From Flavobacteriaceae bacterium (GTDB lineage Bacteria > Bacteroidota > Bacteroidia > Flavobacteriales > Flavobacteriaceae): 64,000 nt of DNA. Positions 1 through 8,046 of this stretch are shown piece by piece. The position numbers and the translations under genes are program-made. The DNA lies in the NCBI GenBank assembly GCA_028279515.1, contig JANQNQ010000005.1:1-64000 (forward strand). Reading direction: 5' to 3'. The notes beneath the pieces are model-generated. The model was not told the origin of the DNA. It did not search any database and worked only from the letters and a program-made list of their open reading frames with translations. The number at the start of each line of letters is the position of its first letter. Within the stretch, counting starts at the first letter, position 1.

Positions 1-1
1 G

Positions 2-1219
2 ACAGAGGGCGGTTCTTTGAGCAAGACCGTTAGCTATGCAGGCAACTATATCTATGAGAAGCTGGGAACGGGCAGCGATGACCTGCAGTTCTTCTCCCAT
101 GCCGAGGGCTATGTGGAGCCACAGGCCATCACAGGTGGTGGCACCGAGTACAGGTACGTGTACCAGTACCGTGACCATCTGGGCAACAACCGCCTCAACT
201 ACTCGTTTAACAGCAGTACAGGACAGGTAGAGGTGCTGGAGGAGAACAATTACTATCCCTTCGGGCTGAAGCACCAGGGGTACAACAGTGCCATCGTGGG
301 GAGAGACCATTCCTATGAGTTCAATGGTATGGAACTCGAACATGCCTTGCACTATAACATGCAGGAGATGGACCTACGCCATTACGACCCAGCTATAGCA
401 AGGTGGGTTGTACAGGATCCCGTTATACACTTTGACTATTCTCCTTATAGTGCATTTGATAACAACCCTATTTTTTGGGCAGATCCTAGCGGAGCCGATT
501 CAATAAATTCGTTTGGAGCGGTTACCAGTAATTCTGGAGCAATAGTTTGGGGAAACCAAAATTCGAGTCAGTTTGACTCTGAGGAAAATTGTTGTCCAGG
601 TAATAATGATGATAACCCTAATACCGGTATGACAACTGGAAGAAATCCAAATGACCACAGACCTCTTCCTGTTGATGATGGAAGCGATGGAGATGGTACC
701 GTTGGAAACACAAACATCCCAGCAGATACTGAAAAAGATATTAGATATGATGCTGCAGCCCATGTTCAAGACGCCGTGACACTAGAAGAATTCATTGCGA
801 ACTATAAGGGTTATACATTAGGACAAGTAAGAGGACAACTTATAGGGTCAATTGACTCTAACAGTATGGCTGGTTCAGGAGGTCCAACCATGAGATATGT
901 TATAGATCCTCTTAATAGTGACAGGGTAATAGACATGAGACATTTTCTTGTTGTTGGACTTTTAGGGGAAGATGTTGGAATAGCCATCGAAGCTTATCAG
1001 AGCTATAATGAGGCTTTAAGGTCTGACAACAACAAGTCTTTAAATAGTGCTTTTCATGTTCAAGATTTATATTCAAATAGGTTAGGCCGACAATATTTCA
1101 TACATGTTAGAAATAAGGCATTGTCATTTGATGAGCCAAGGGATAAAGCTGCTTATTTACTGTATGCCACGCAACAAGGTTTTACAGAGGAACTAAATTA
1201 TTTTTTGAGAAACAGATGA
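2..1219 (+). CDS. RHS/YD-repeat polymorphic toxin, C-terminal part (5' truncated)
   Basis: The frame is already open at the window's left edge (base 2), so the TTG at 17 is not the true start and only the last ~405 residues are seen. The first ~160 residues carry the RHS-associated core: YRDHLGNNRL, then FNGMELE, LRHYDPAIARWVVQDP and SPYSAFDNNPIFWADPSG. In RHS proteins the conserved core forms a shell and the variable tip behind the DPSG motif is the toxin. Here the tip is about 245 residues: a low-complexity Asn/Gly/Asp linker, then a folded-looking domain ending near NYFLRNR. I do not recognise the toxin family. Base composition falls from GC-rich in the core to AT-rich in the tip at about 420-440, as expected when tips are exchanged. 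The stop overlaps the next gene by 4 bp, which suggests translational coupling to an immunity gene. Confidence 0.85.
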   Translation, partial: TEGGSLSKTVSYAGNYIYEKLGTGSDDLQFFSHAEGYVEPQAITGGGTEYRYVYQYRDHLGNNRLNYSFNSSTGQVEVLEENNYYPFGLKHQGYNSAIVGRDHSYEFNGMELEHALHYNMQEMDLRHYDPAIARWVVQDPVIHFDYSPYSAFDNNPIFWADPSGADSINSFGAVTSNSGAIVWGNQNSSQFDSEENCCPGNNDDNPNTGMTTGRNPNDHRPLPVDDGSDGDGTVGNTNIPADTEKDIRYDAAAHVQDAVTLEEFIANYKGYTLGQVRGQLIGSIDSNSMAGSGGPTMRYVIDPLNSDRVIDMRHFLVVGLLGEDVGIAIEAYQSYNEALRSDNNKSLNSAFHVQDLYSNRLGRQYFIHVRNKALSFDEPRDKAAYLLYATQQGFTEELNYFLRNR

Positions 1220-1521
1220 GATTAAGAACTTTATTAACTGCTATTATTGTTTTGCTTGTAATCGGGTGCAAGAAAGATGAACGCTTGCAAAAAATTGAAA
1301 AGATAAAAAAGGGAGACCCAATAGGAAAGGTAGAAATGCTGTTTGGGAAACCTGATGCCCATTTTACATTTGCAAAAAGTACCTTTCCCAATATGAAAGG
1401 GACAACCGAAGATTCTATACAACAATTATATTATAAGGCGACAGATGTTCTAAATTCTAACGGCTTTTGGGTATATACAGACTCTAAAAAAGTTTTGTAT
1501 GTATCTATCAATGATTGGTAG
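1216..1521 (+). CDS. Small lipoprotein, probable immunity protein with BamE/SmpA-like motif
   Basis: This 101-residue protein starts inside the last codon of the RHS gene (ATGA overlap). It has a short lipoprotein signal with lipobox LLVIGC, so it should be anchored in the envelope. The mature part begins with a charged stretch and then IKKGDPIGKVEMLFGKPD, which resembles the 'I..G.s..eV..llG.P' turn of SmpA/OmlA/BamE-like domains. It ends in beta-strand-like sequence (GFWVYTDSKKVLYVSI). The position directly behind a toxin tip makes it the best candidate for the cognate immunity protein; that role is inferred from context only. A small BamE-like lipoprotein without immunity function is the alternative. 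A repeat with a terminator hairpin follows immediately. Confidence 0.7.
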   Translation: MRLRTLLTAIIVLLVIGCKKDERLQKIEKIKKGDPIGKVEMLFGKPDAHFTFAKSTFPNMKGTTEDSIQQLYYKATDVLNSNGFWVYTDSKKVLYVSINDW

Positions 1522-1528
1522 GGCATTA

Positions 1529-1634
1529 CCCGCTCTACGAGGTCTCCGGCCCTCGCAGTAATAACAGTTATTGACAAACAATGACCACTTATAACAGAGC
1601 CCACTGGAAATCCGGTGGGCTTTGTATATTTATA
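1529..1634 (+). repeat. Cassette-end repeat, copy A, with terminator hairpin
   Basis: About 106 bp nearly identical to 3442-3547 (roughly seven mismatches by eye). It starts with an imperfect inverted repeat around CGAGGTCTCC...CCCTCG and ends with a GC-rich hairpin (GCCCACTGG / CCGGTGGGC) followed by TTTGTATATTTATA, which looks like a Rho-independent terminator at about 1597-1625. It lies directly behind the first immunity-type gene. Copy B lies behind the DUF1493 gene, and a partial copy C behind the lipoprotein gene ending at 4364. Confidence 0.85.
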
Positions 1635-1690
1635 ATGCATAGGTTTTTTTGGTACTTTACACATTGATTGTTTATTCTAAATAAAGAGAA

Positions 1691-1954
1691 TTGGAAAACA
1701 AAATTCTAATTAAAAATGGATTTAATGATCATCATTCCATTGAGAATGTTCTGTTAGCTTGCGAAATAGTTAGCGGTCAAATTCAAATAGATGACACTTT
1801 GATTTTTGAAGAATCAGATGTAGGTGTAATTGTTGCGATTGAGAACCCTATTGATCAGTCCTATATAATCACTGTTAAATTGAATAAAGATTCTGACGCT
1901 CACATCTATCCAATGTATAATGAAACTGTAGAATTGAGACGGAAAGAAAGTTAG
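1691..1954 (+). CDS. Hypothetical small protein (87 aa), possible orphan immunity
   Basis: The reading frame starts at TTG (1691), since no ATG occurs near the beginning; usage of this start is inferred from the A/G-rich stretch AAATAAAGAGAA just upstream. There is no signal peptide or membrane segment. The sequence alternates strand-like stretches (KILIKNG, GVIVAIENP, SYIITVKLN) and looks like a small soluble beta-rich protein. I do not recognise the family. It sits between repeat copy A and a small membrane protein gene in the array behind the RHS toxin, where orphan immunity genes are common. That role is context-based and weak. Confidence 0.5.
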   Translation: MENKILIKNGFNDHHSIENVLLACEIVSGQIQIDDTLIFEESDVGVIVAIENPIDQSYIITVKLNKDSDAHIYPMYNETVELRRKES

Positions 1955-2052
1955 TTGCTTGGATAGTATAGTGAGTTAATTGACCACGTTCTAACAGGGC
2001 TGCAGACCTCTAAGTGCGTAGTTAAATTTATTGCAGAGAAAAGAAACTTACA

Positions 2053-2424
2053 ATGAAAGAAAAGAAGCTAATAGTTTTGGCATTGACAGTGTTTGTGCTT
2101 TTTTATATTTTGCTAAGCTTAGATTCCTTATTTAAGATTCCAAATGAGAATTTACTAGTATTGTTTTTTTCAATACTACAGGTGATTTTCATCATTTGGG
2201 CTATAACAAGATACAGAATCGAGACAAAGAACTATTTTACAAAAAATAGGATTGGAGGGTTGATTTTTTATAATGCGTATTTTTTGTTTTGTGCCATTTA
2301 TTTCACTCTTGGCTATCTTTCAAAAAAGCTTTTCACGACTTTTCTTGAGATTCAATCGATATTTTGGCTTTTACTAATTGTATGTTTTATTGTTACAGTA
2401 AGAATCAGACCATATATGAAATAA
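2053..2424 (+). CDS. Small membrane protein with four predicted helices
   Basis: 123 residues with four hydrophobic segments: about residues 6-25 (LIVLALTVFVLFYILLSL), 34-52 (LLVLFFSILQVIFIIWAI), 70-92 (GLIFYNAYFLFCAIYFTLGY) and 100-117 (IQSIFWLLLIVCFIVTV). It ends in a basic tail (RIRPYMK), so N- and C-termini are probably both cytoplasmic. Family not recognised. It is AT-rich like its neighbours and stands alone between 60-100 bp spacers. In the RHS-associated array it could be an immunity protein against a membrane-acting toxin, but nothing in the sequence shows this directly. Confidence 0.6.
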   Translation: MKEKKLIVLALTVFVLFYILLSLDSLFKIPNENLLVLFFSILQVIFIIWAITRYRIETKNYFTKNRIGGLIFYNAYFLFCAIYFTLGYLSKKLFTTFLEIQSIFWLLLIVCFIVTVRIRPYMK

Positions 2425-2474
2425 TTCCTGCTCTGTAAAGTCCAAAGGCTTGTCAGGTTATTAAATTATGTAAA

Positions 2475-3002
2475 ATGAAAAAAATTAATATTGCAACGAT
2501 TTGCCTGCTTTCTTTACTTAGTTGTCAAGAAGTATCGCAAAAGAGTGACTCAGACAAGAGCAATGTTTCTAACCTTAGAGTGGAAGTTGATGAAAATAAA
2601 GAAGAATCGATTAGCATTGATTCTATCGCTACACGTAATGAGAATGATAAATGTGATAAAAATTTTGATGAATTTTTCAAGAAATTTAGAATTGATAGTA
2701 CTTTTCAGAGTGAAAGGGTGAAGTTTCCGTTAAAAAATGTTTATCCCTCTGATGATTTGGAGCTTGATGATGAGTTTGTCACTGAATATATTGATCAAGA
2801 AAAGTACAGACCTATTGATTTTTCAGATGATGATGAAGCATACAAAAAAGAACTGTATGCATATAGGGTAGAATATGAGCGATTAGGTGATTCCGTGTTG
2901 TATCGTTTGAAAGGTATTGATAACGGGATACACATGACATACGAATTTCATTTCATTGAGGAATGTTGGTATCTTGTCTCCATTGAAAATGCTTCAACTT
3001 AA
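2475..3002 (+). CDS. Lipoprotein, DUF4348-like
   Basis: 175 residues with a clear lipoprotein signal peptide (MKKINIATICLLSLLSC, Cys at residue 17) followed by a Ser/Asp/Glu-rich linker. From about residue 60 the pattern DEFFKKFRIDSTFQSERVKFPL matches the opening of DUF4348 domains as I recall them from Bacteroidota lipoproteins, with a C-terminal strand pair (THEFHFIEE-like, then CWYLVSIEN). Function of the family is not established. The protein is very acidic. It probably faces the periplasm or cell surface, and its place in the RHS array makes an immunity or orphan-immunity role possible. Confidence 0.65.
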   Translation: MKKINIATICLLSLLSCQEVSQKSDSDKSNVSNLRVEVDENKEESISIDSIATRNENDKCDKNFDEFFKKFRIDSTFQSERVKFPLKNVYPSDDLELDDEFVTEYIDQEKYRPIDFSDDDEAYKKELYAYRVEYERLGDSVLYRLKGIDNGIHMTYEFHFIEECWYLVSIENAST

Positions 3003-3080
3003 AATGCTGGTTAGGCTGACGGTAGTGGATGGCTGCTGAAAGTAAAGAGAGGACTAATTTTATTTTAGAAAATAAATAGA

Positions 3081-3437
3081 ATGGCAATGATTTCTAATGA
3101 GTTATATGCGTTTATTTCGGAATTTTCGAAGAGACAGATAAAAAAGCATTTGGTTTATAACCAATTACATCAGGATACTACACTCGATGAAATAGGTATT
3201 GATGATTTAGATTTGGATGTTATGTTGCAAGAATTTGTTAAAAAGTTTAATGTTGATTATTCCAAGTTTAATGGTAAGCGCTACTACGGCATCGGAATAC
3301 CGTTAGTAGATAAAAATGTTCCTATCATTAGAAAAATAATAGGAAAAAGAAAGTGGCTTCCTTTACTGGAAGAAGAAAGGGAACCATTCACTTTAGGTCA
3401 TTTAGACTCCGCTATTGAGAAAGGAGTATTAGAATAA
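3081..3437 (+). CDS. DUF1493 / acyl-carrier-protein-like small protein
   Basis: 118 residues, no signal peptide. The region DTTLDEIGIDDLDLDVMLQE followed by FVKKFNVDYSKF resembles the ACP helix-II segment ('LGIDSLD...EEFG'), with Asp where the phosphopantetheine serine would sit. That is the usual look of DUF1493 proteins, which keep the ACP fold but often lack the serine. DUF1493 members are frequent in small toxin-immunity neighbourhoods of Bacteroidota and Enterobacteria. The gene is followed at once by repeat copy B with its terminator, as the first immunity gene is followed by copy A. Fold assignment is fairly good; function is unknown. Confidence 0.65.
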   Translation: MAMISNELYAFISEFSKRQIKKHLVYNQLHQDTTLDEIGIDDLDLDVMLQEFVKKFNVDYSKFNGKRYYGIGIPLVDKNVPIIRKIIGKRKWLPLLEEEREPFTLGHLDSAIEKGVLE

Positions 3438-3441
3438 TTCC

Positions 3442-3547
3442 CCCGCTCTGCGAGGTCTCCAGCCCTCGAAGTAATAACAGTTATTGACAAACAATGACCA
3501 CTTATAACAAAGCCCGCTGGATTTCCGGTGGGCTTTGTATATTTATA
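3442..3547 (+). repeat. Cassette-end repeat, copy B, with terminator hairpin
   Basis: Second near-identical copy of the 106-bp element at 1529-1634. The terminator stem is GCCCGCTGG / CCGGTGGGC (about 3510-3531). Compared with copy A the left arm differs at one base (A to G) yet still pairs as a G-U wobble, so the hairpin is preserved. It marks the 3' end of the DUF1493 cassette. Confidence 0.85.
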
Positions 3548-3550
3548 TAG

Positions 3551-3733
3551 TGTAGGCTACTGGCGGTAGCGGAGGACAAAAATGGCTGGTACAGTAGCTT
3601 ATGGAAAATATTTAGGTTTCGAGAATTACAAGAGGGACTGGATAAGGAAGTGGTAAAACAGCTAAAACAATTGGTAAAATCAATACAGTTTGAATATGAT
3701 GCTTATGACCGATCAATTCATGGAGAGGAATAG
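3551..3733 (+). pseudogene. Orphan C-terminal gene fragment in the RHS array
   Basis: Immediately behind repeat copy B an open frame runs from about 3551 to TAG at 3731-3733. It has no convincing start codon (a CTG at 3560 is the only near option). It reads LLAVAEDKNGWYSS, then a charged helical tail with QEGLDKEVVKQLKQLVKSI, ending DRSIHGEE. It overlaps the start of the next lipoprotein gene by 14 bp in another frame. The lack of a start and the position behind a cassette-end repeat suggest the 3' remnant of a displaced toxin tip or immunity gene. Coding status is uncertain. Confidence 0.4.
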
Positions 3734-4364
3734 AAAGTCTTTAGTCAATTTGTTGAAAGTAACTGTTTGTTTCTTTTTGGCAATGACCATTATCGGATGC
3801 GATACATCAAAAAAAACTGAAAAGATTGATTTTGATGGTGAGTCCAAGCCTATAGAGGCGGCCGCAAATGACAATAACGGTATACGTGAAGAGGCTGCAG
3901 TTGTAGAACAAGAAAAATCCCTCATGGACAAAGCCGTTACCTTTTTTACGCAAAAGGGGTATGAGGTAATGAGCGAGCCTGGGGTGCTGAATTATCAAGA
4001 CTCCAGACTAAGGTTTTTAACAGAATATAAGTATTTGAAAAGAGCATTGGACCCTGAACGAATGGATATGGTCACATTTGAGCGACACATTGGGAATAAT
4101 AAGAAATCTGTTATTTTAGGTTTTGATGTATATACTCTAAAAACGATAGGCGATGCTGATGATTTTTTTGAAGCACTTGCCAAAAGATCGGAGACCGATG
4201 ATAAAGGACCAACTTTTTTTCAGAATAACAATCTAATAATCGCTTTTGAGGGAGATGCTTATTCCAAAGCAGAAGCTTATAAGGACTGGAGGGTTTTCAT
4301 CAAGGAAACCTTTAAGAAGGAAGAGTGTAGATTTCAATATGATTTTCAGAATCCATGGAATTAA
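3720..4364 (+). CDS. Hypothetical lipoprotein (214 aa)
   Basis: An upstream TTG at 3690 would add ten residues, but the ATG at 3720 gives a compact lipoprotein signal (MERNRKSLVNLLKVTVCFF then AMTIIGC). A linker rich in Glu and Ala follows. The mature domain (from about residue 75) reads as an alpha/beta fold with KAVTFFTQKGYEVMSEPG, FERHIGNNKKSVILGFDVY and KDWRVFIKETFK. I do not recognise the family. It is the last gene of the RHS-linked array and is followed by the inverted repeat of copy C and a strong terminator. Context suggests an envelope immunity protein, but this is inference. Confidence 0.6.
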   Translation: MERNRKSLVNLLKVTVCFFLAMTIIGCDTSKKTEKIDFDGESKPIEAAANDNNGIREEAAVVEQEKSLMDKAVTFFTQKGYEVMSEPGVLNYQDSRLRFLTEYKYLKRALDPERMDMVTFERHIGNNKKSVILGFDVYTLKTIGDADDFFEALAKRSETDDKGPTFFQNNNLIIAFEGDAYSKAEAYKDWRVFIKETFKKEECRFQYDFQNPWN

Positions 4365-4367
4365 GAC

Positions 4368-4400
4368 CCCCACTCTGCGAGGGCTCCAGCCCTCGCAGCG
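4368..4400 (+). repeat. Cassette-end repeat, partial copy C (perfect inverted repeat)
   Basis: Only the first ~30 bp of the element seen at 1529 and 3442 are present. They form a perfect 11-bp inverted repeat, CTGCGAGGGCT / AGCCCTCGCAG, separated by CC (4375-4398). The remainder of the element is replaced by an unrelated terminator. It closes the small-gene array behind the RHS toxin. Confidence 0.75.
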
Positions 4401-4415
4401 AAAACAATAACTAAA

Positions 4416-4445
4416 AGAAAGACCATCAATTTGATGGTCTTTTTT
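4416..4445 (+). terminator. Rho-independent terminator
   Basis: The stem AAAGACCATCAA / TTGATGGTCTTT has almost no loop and is followed by a run of T (TTTTTTAT). It ends transcription from the lipoprotein gene that stops at 4364. Confidence 0.85.
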
Positions 4446-4892
4446 ATCTCAACACCCAATATTTATCCACCGAAACTTTACGGTCTTCGTAGCCAAGTCC
4501 ACTTTGGCGTAGTAGGTTAGTGAAGGTAAACCCACACCCAATACCTCACGTCTATATTCTTCGGTCTAGGCTTCATTTTAACCCTGTAGTCATTTTGTAG
4601 CCGTTTTGCACCCTCCCTGTAGTAGATATGTTTGAATGAACAGATATCCCGATCCAATATATTTAAACAGTCCATAAGTTGGGCGACCTAAGCTCCCAAT
4701 ATTTGGAATTTAGAACGGAACCTTGGGTCTGGTGGTCACACTCTTTTGATACCCTGAGAGCTCCACCATCAGACTACAGGTCCTTCCATCCATGTCTCCC
4801 TGGAATTAAGGTAAGAATCGAGAACTCCTTGACCATTAAAAATCGGTCTAGGAGAAATAACTCGTACACGATTGACAGACAACTTTAATACC
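4446..4892. other. 447-bp non-coding stretch
   Basis: Between the terminator and the next gene I see no convincing coding region on either strand. The notable content is the 11-bp phased TGTAG element at 4585-4628, listed separately. The segment at about 4446-4580 has short minus-strand frames interrupted by stops, compatible with decayed coding sequence. The remaining 260 bp before the start codon should hold the promoter, but no exact TAnnTTTG box stands out. Confidence 0.5.
4585..4628 (+). promoter_or_regulatory. 11-bp phased TGTAG repeat element, site 1
   Basis: Four motif starts lie exactly 11 bp apart: TGTAG at 4585, TGTAG at 4596, TGCAC at 4607 and TGTAG at 4618. The first two units read TGTAGTCATTT and TGTAGCCGTTT. 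The whole block (4583-4631) is nearly identical to 8131-8180. One-helical-turn direct repeats are the typical layout of sites bound by tandem winged-helix or similar regulators. The element lies about 270 bp upstream of the 833-residue T9SS protein gene. Confidence 0.6.
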
Positions 4893-7394
4893 ATGTTCAA
4901 TATGAGAAAACTAGCACTACTTATGATTCTTTGCATTGCTGGAATGCAAACCAAAGCACAAACGATTACTGTACCGCTCTCTAATGGGGGAGAGTTCGAC
5001 GGGGGTACCATCCTATCTGTCGATGTCAGTGACGGAAGCTTCCAGGCAACCCCAATGTCCGGGAAACTTGGAACCCACGAGGAAAATGTATCCTCCGGTA
5101 ACTTCGTCCCCACTGCTACCAGCGGAATACATTACGAATCGACCAATAACTCACTATACCTAACCTTAAAAAAAGGAACCAGAAGGGTGGCTGCCAACGC
5201 ACCCTTTGGATCCATTGTACGATACGATATTGGGACAGGGACTACCTCACTGATCAAGCAAATGACAGAGAATGGCGTAGATGGTTCTTCGGTATTCGGC
5301 CAGCTGGTGAAGGTTGGAAGCAAACTCTACGGCGTCACAGGTTCAGGAGGAGTTTATGGGTATGGCACCATCTTTTCGATAGACCCAAGTGATGACTCCT
5401 ATCAGGTCGTCCATTCATTCAACGGCACGACCGATGGCGGTGAACCTGCTTGCCAATTGTTTGCAAGGGGAAACACACTCTATGGAGCCGGAAAGCGTGG
5501 AAATGGGGTCAGGGGAGAACTCTACTACTCATTTGATGTGACTTCAAACACCTATACGCCACTGTACATCAATTCGTCCGATACCGATGTGATTTTGACA
5601 GGGCTCTATGAGCGAAACAATGTCCTATACATCTCGAAGGGCGCTGGCATACACAGACTGGACCTCACAAACCCAAGTGCTGGCACTGTGGTTCATTTCT
5701 CAGGATTGGGAAGCGATGTGGGAGTTGGCGCTTTCCCCTATGAATTCACTTACCGAAACGGAGATGGTAATTGGTATGTGGTCTTCAAAAATGGGGGCTC
5801 ACAGGGAAAGGGAAGCATCGGTAGGATCAACTACGGCTCTCCCGCTGTAACCAATGTACACAGTTTCCTTGGAGGGAGTACTGGGGAAGGACCCATCACA
5901 AAAATGACGGATGGATTAAGCGGGGACATCTACGGCACGGCACTGACCAGTGCCGGCGGTAACGAGTACGTCCTCTTCAAATTGAGCTCCATAGGAGTAT
6001 ACTCCATCCTTCACACCTTTAATTCTCAAGACGACGGACTTGAAATCAGTGCTGCTCCTGTTCTCGTTGGGGGGAAGCTCTATGGGATATCCGAACGTCA
6101 TGGTTCCAAAGACTCAGGAACGATATGGAGCTACGATTTCACCAATGGTTCCTTTACGGTTGAAGAGATACTCGGCTATGAAAGCGGAAAGTCTCCACTA
6201 AACGGCCTTTCCCTTGATCCATCTACCAACACTTTTGGTTTTAGTTGTTTTCAGGGAACCGACAGACGTGGCACCCTAAACGCGTTCGACCCAACAAACC
6301 ACTCGTATCAAAAGGTCACCAACTACAACAGCTCAATTGTCAATCAGGTGTTCCACAAGCCGTTCTACCACAATGGTAAAACGTATGTCATGGTACAGTT
6401 GGCCTCTGGCGCGGTTGGCACGCTCAATACGTTGTACGCTATCTATGAGCTCGACACTTCAACTGGAAATGTCACAGGAACCCCTATTCCAATAACACCA
6501 ACTACGGATCCTACGCAGTACGAGAACACCAGTGTCCAGGGAAACATTATACAAGACGGAGACATGCTTTACGGAGCCTCCATACAACACCTCTGGAAGG
6601 TAGATTTGACCGCTCAGACTTGTTCAACACTGTGCACATTTAACACATCGACAGAAGGAAGGAGTCCAGTGACCATTACAAAGAGTGGCAACGCGATTCA
6701 TGGGGTCAACGACATGGGTGGAGCAAATAATCAAGGCACAGTCTTCTCGTTTGATCTTACTAATAATACACTTACGGTAGTAGAAAGCACTCCGACAAAC
6801 ATCATCTACGACGGATTGGTCTTCAAAGATTCCAAGCTCTATACTGTCAAGGAAGACAAAACAAGCGGAACCACGGCGATTGCAAGTCTTGACCTCTCTT
6901 TGGGCGCGACAACCTTTTCTGATGCTGTCCTTTTTAGTCCTACTGCCAACGGTCATGAAGCAGGCCCCATCCTGAGTGAACTTGATGGTGTCATCTATGG
7001 TGTGCTGAACCGAGGTGGCACCAATGACCTTGGCGGCCTGTTCTCCTATGACATCTCTGCAGGTCTCCTGTCTCAGGTGCTCTCATTCGATGGTACTACC
7101 GGCCACTACAGCTACAACAGCGAGCTTCTTGTTACCAACAATAGCTTGGGAATCGGTGACCCCCTGTCGTCAACCACCATAAAGGTTTTTCCAAATCCTT
7201 CTACGGATGGCGTGTTCAACGTGAATCTTTCTGGCCCCACAGAAGTCACGGTCTATACGAGTGTTGGACAAAAGCTATTGGAGCTACAACCAACAACGAA
7301 CGAAATTGACCTTTCTGAACTGAACAGGGGCCTCTACGTTCTAAAATTTCACGTAGAAGACAAAGTATATTACAAACGAGTGATACGAGAATAG
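4893..7394 (+). CDS. Secreted GloVer-repeat protein with T9SS sorting domain
   Basis: The frame opens with TTG at 4872, but ATG at 4893 (or 4902) gives a clean signal peptide, MRKLALLMILCIAGMQTKAQ. The body is built of repeats of the type YGYGTIFSIDPSDDSYQVVHSFNG...GGEP, i.e. the Gloeo/Verruco tandem repeat found in 'choice-of-anchor' beta-propeller proteins. At least eight units can be counted from about residue 90 to 740. The last ~75 residues (IKVFPNPSTDG...VYTSVGQKLLEL...GLYVLKFHVEDK...YKRVIRE) are a type A T9SS C-terminal sorting domain, so the protein is exported to the surface or medium. No catalytic motif was seen; an adhesive or binding role is plausible. The phased TGTAG element lies upstream. 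Confidence 0.85.
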   Translation: MFNMRKLALLMILCIAGMQTKAQTITVPLSNGGEFDGGTILSVDVSDGSFQATPMSGKLGTHEENVSSGNFVPTATSGIHYESTNNSLYLTLKKGTRRVAANAPFGSIVRYDIGTGTTSLIKQMTENGVDGSSVFGQLVKVGSKLYGVTGSGGVYGYGTIFSIDPSDDSYQVVHSFNGTTDGGEPACQLFARGNTLYGAGKRGNGVRGELYYSFDVTSNTYTPLYINSSDTDVILTGLYERNNVLYISKGAGIHRLDLTNPSAGTVVHFSGLGSDVGVGAFPYEFTYRNGDGNWYVVFKNGGSQGKGSIGRINYGSPAVTNVHSFLGGSTGEGPITKMTDGLSGDIYGTALTSAGGNEYVLFKLSSIGVYSILHTFNSQDDGLEISAAPVLVGGKLYGISERHGSKDSGTIWSYDFTNGSFTVEEILGYESGKSPLNGLSLDPSTNTFGFSCFQGTDRRGTLNAFDPTNHSYQKVTNYNSSIVNQVFHKPFYHNGKTYVMVQLASGAVGTLNTLYAIYELDTSTGNVTGTPIPITPTTDPTQYENTSVQGNIIQDGDMLYGASIQHLWKVDLTAQTCSTLCTFNTSTEGRSPVTITKSGNAIHGVNDMGGANNQGTVFSFDLTNNTLTVVESTPTNIIYDGLVFKDSKLYTVKEDKTSGTTAIASLDLSLGATTFSDAVLFSPTANGHEAGPILSELDGVIYGVLNRGGTNDLGGLFSYDISAGLLSQVLSFDGTTGHYSYNSELLVTNNSLGIGDPLSSTTIKVFPNPSTDGVFNVNLSGPTEVTVYTSVGQKLLELQPTTNEIDLSELNRGLYVLKFHVEDKVYYKRVIRE

Positions 7395-7487
7395 AAATGG
7401 AAATACAGCAGCGCAAGGAATTTTGTACAACAAGTTGTGGTTTTGTACATTGGGCCTATTGTTTTTCAAGTTGAAAAGATCATTTTA

Positions 7488-8000
7488 ATGAGAGCAAGAT
7501 TCTTCTTTTGGACACTTTTATTGATGTGCTGTTCTGTATCAGGTCAGGAAACTGAAATTTTTAGTGCGATCAAGGAAAAAGGAATGGCATACGTTTCGTC
7601 ACTAAAGCAAGGTAAGATTGAAAACTTAAAGAATCAGAACCCACCGAAGAACACGTGGACTTATGAGAAACTTTTAGAATACAAAGAAGCCCTTGAACGA
7701 ACGGAAGACATTACTTATGGTAGCTTCATTGCGCCGTCTAAAAGAAAAGGAATATATGGATTTAACTTTTTTGCCATGTCCGAAACAGATGAAATCTCCT
7801 ATTTTTTTGTGGCGGTGATTAGTATGGAGGTTATTGATGAAAAGGACGTTAAAATTGAGAACGCGTATTTGTTTACGGAAAAAAGCGCACTCAAGAATTG
7901 GTGGCAAAGAGCCTTTGCTTTCTATGAAGGTGATGACAGAAACAAAATACCAAAGCAATTTCTGTATCCTATTTGTCCACCACCTCCATTTCGTGATTAA
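7488..8000 (+). CDS. Hypothetical exported protein (170 aa)
   Basis: The ATG at 7488 gives a signal peptide (MRARFFFWTLLLMCCSVSGQ) with a predicted cut after Gln-20; the upstream frame from 7437 only adds a non-signal extension. The mature part is mixed alpha/beta with KEKGMAYVSSLKQGKIENL, a long ISYFFVAVISMEVID strand region and a Trp-rich segment (LKNWWQRAFAFYEGDD), ending Pro-rich (YPICPPPPFRD). Family not recognised. It lies 93 bp behind the GloVer-repeat gene on the same strand. In that gap the 9-mer TTTTGTACA occurs at 7421 and again at 7441. A strong terminator follows. Confidence 0.6.
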   Translation: MRARFFFWTLLLMCCSVSGQETEIFSAIKEKGMAYVSSLKQGKIENLKNQNPPKNTWTYEKLLEYKEALERTEDITYGSFIAPSKRKGIYGFNFFAMSETDEISYFFVAVISMEVIDEKDVKIENAYLFTEKSALKNWWQRAFAFYEGDDRNKIPKQFLYPICPPPPFRD

Positions 8001-8046
8001 TACATGAAAATTTCATGGTTTGAGGAAAAGTTCTCAAATTGATTAT

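Noticed and set aside
2-4445. A CRISPR array or insertion sequence as the reason for the repeated segments.
   Set aside because: There are only three copies, spaced by whole genes, of about 106 bp with a terminator hairpin. There is no short regular repeat-spacer layout and no transposase.
4446-4640. Minus-strand frames in the spacer (a short frame from an ATG near 4577 and another reading TNLLRQSGLGYEDRKVSVDKYWVL) that could be a small gene.
   Set aside because: The frames are interrupted by stops and would need a frameshift to join. The conserved part at 4583-4631 is better explained by the 11-bp phased DNA motif also found upstream of other genes. At most it is decayed coding sequence.
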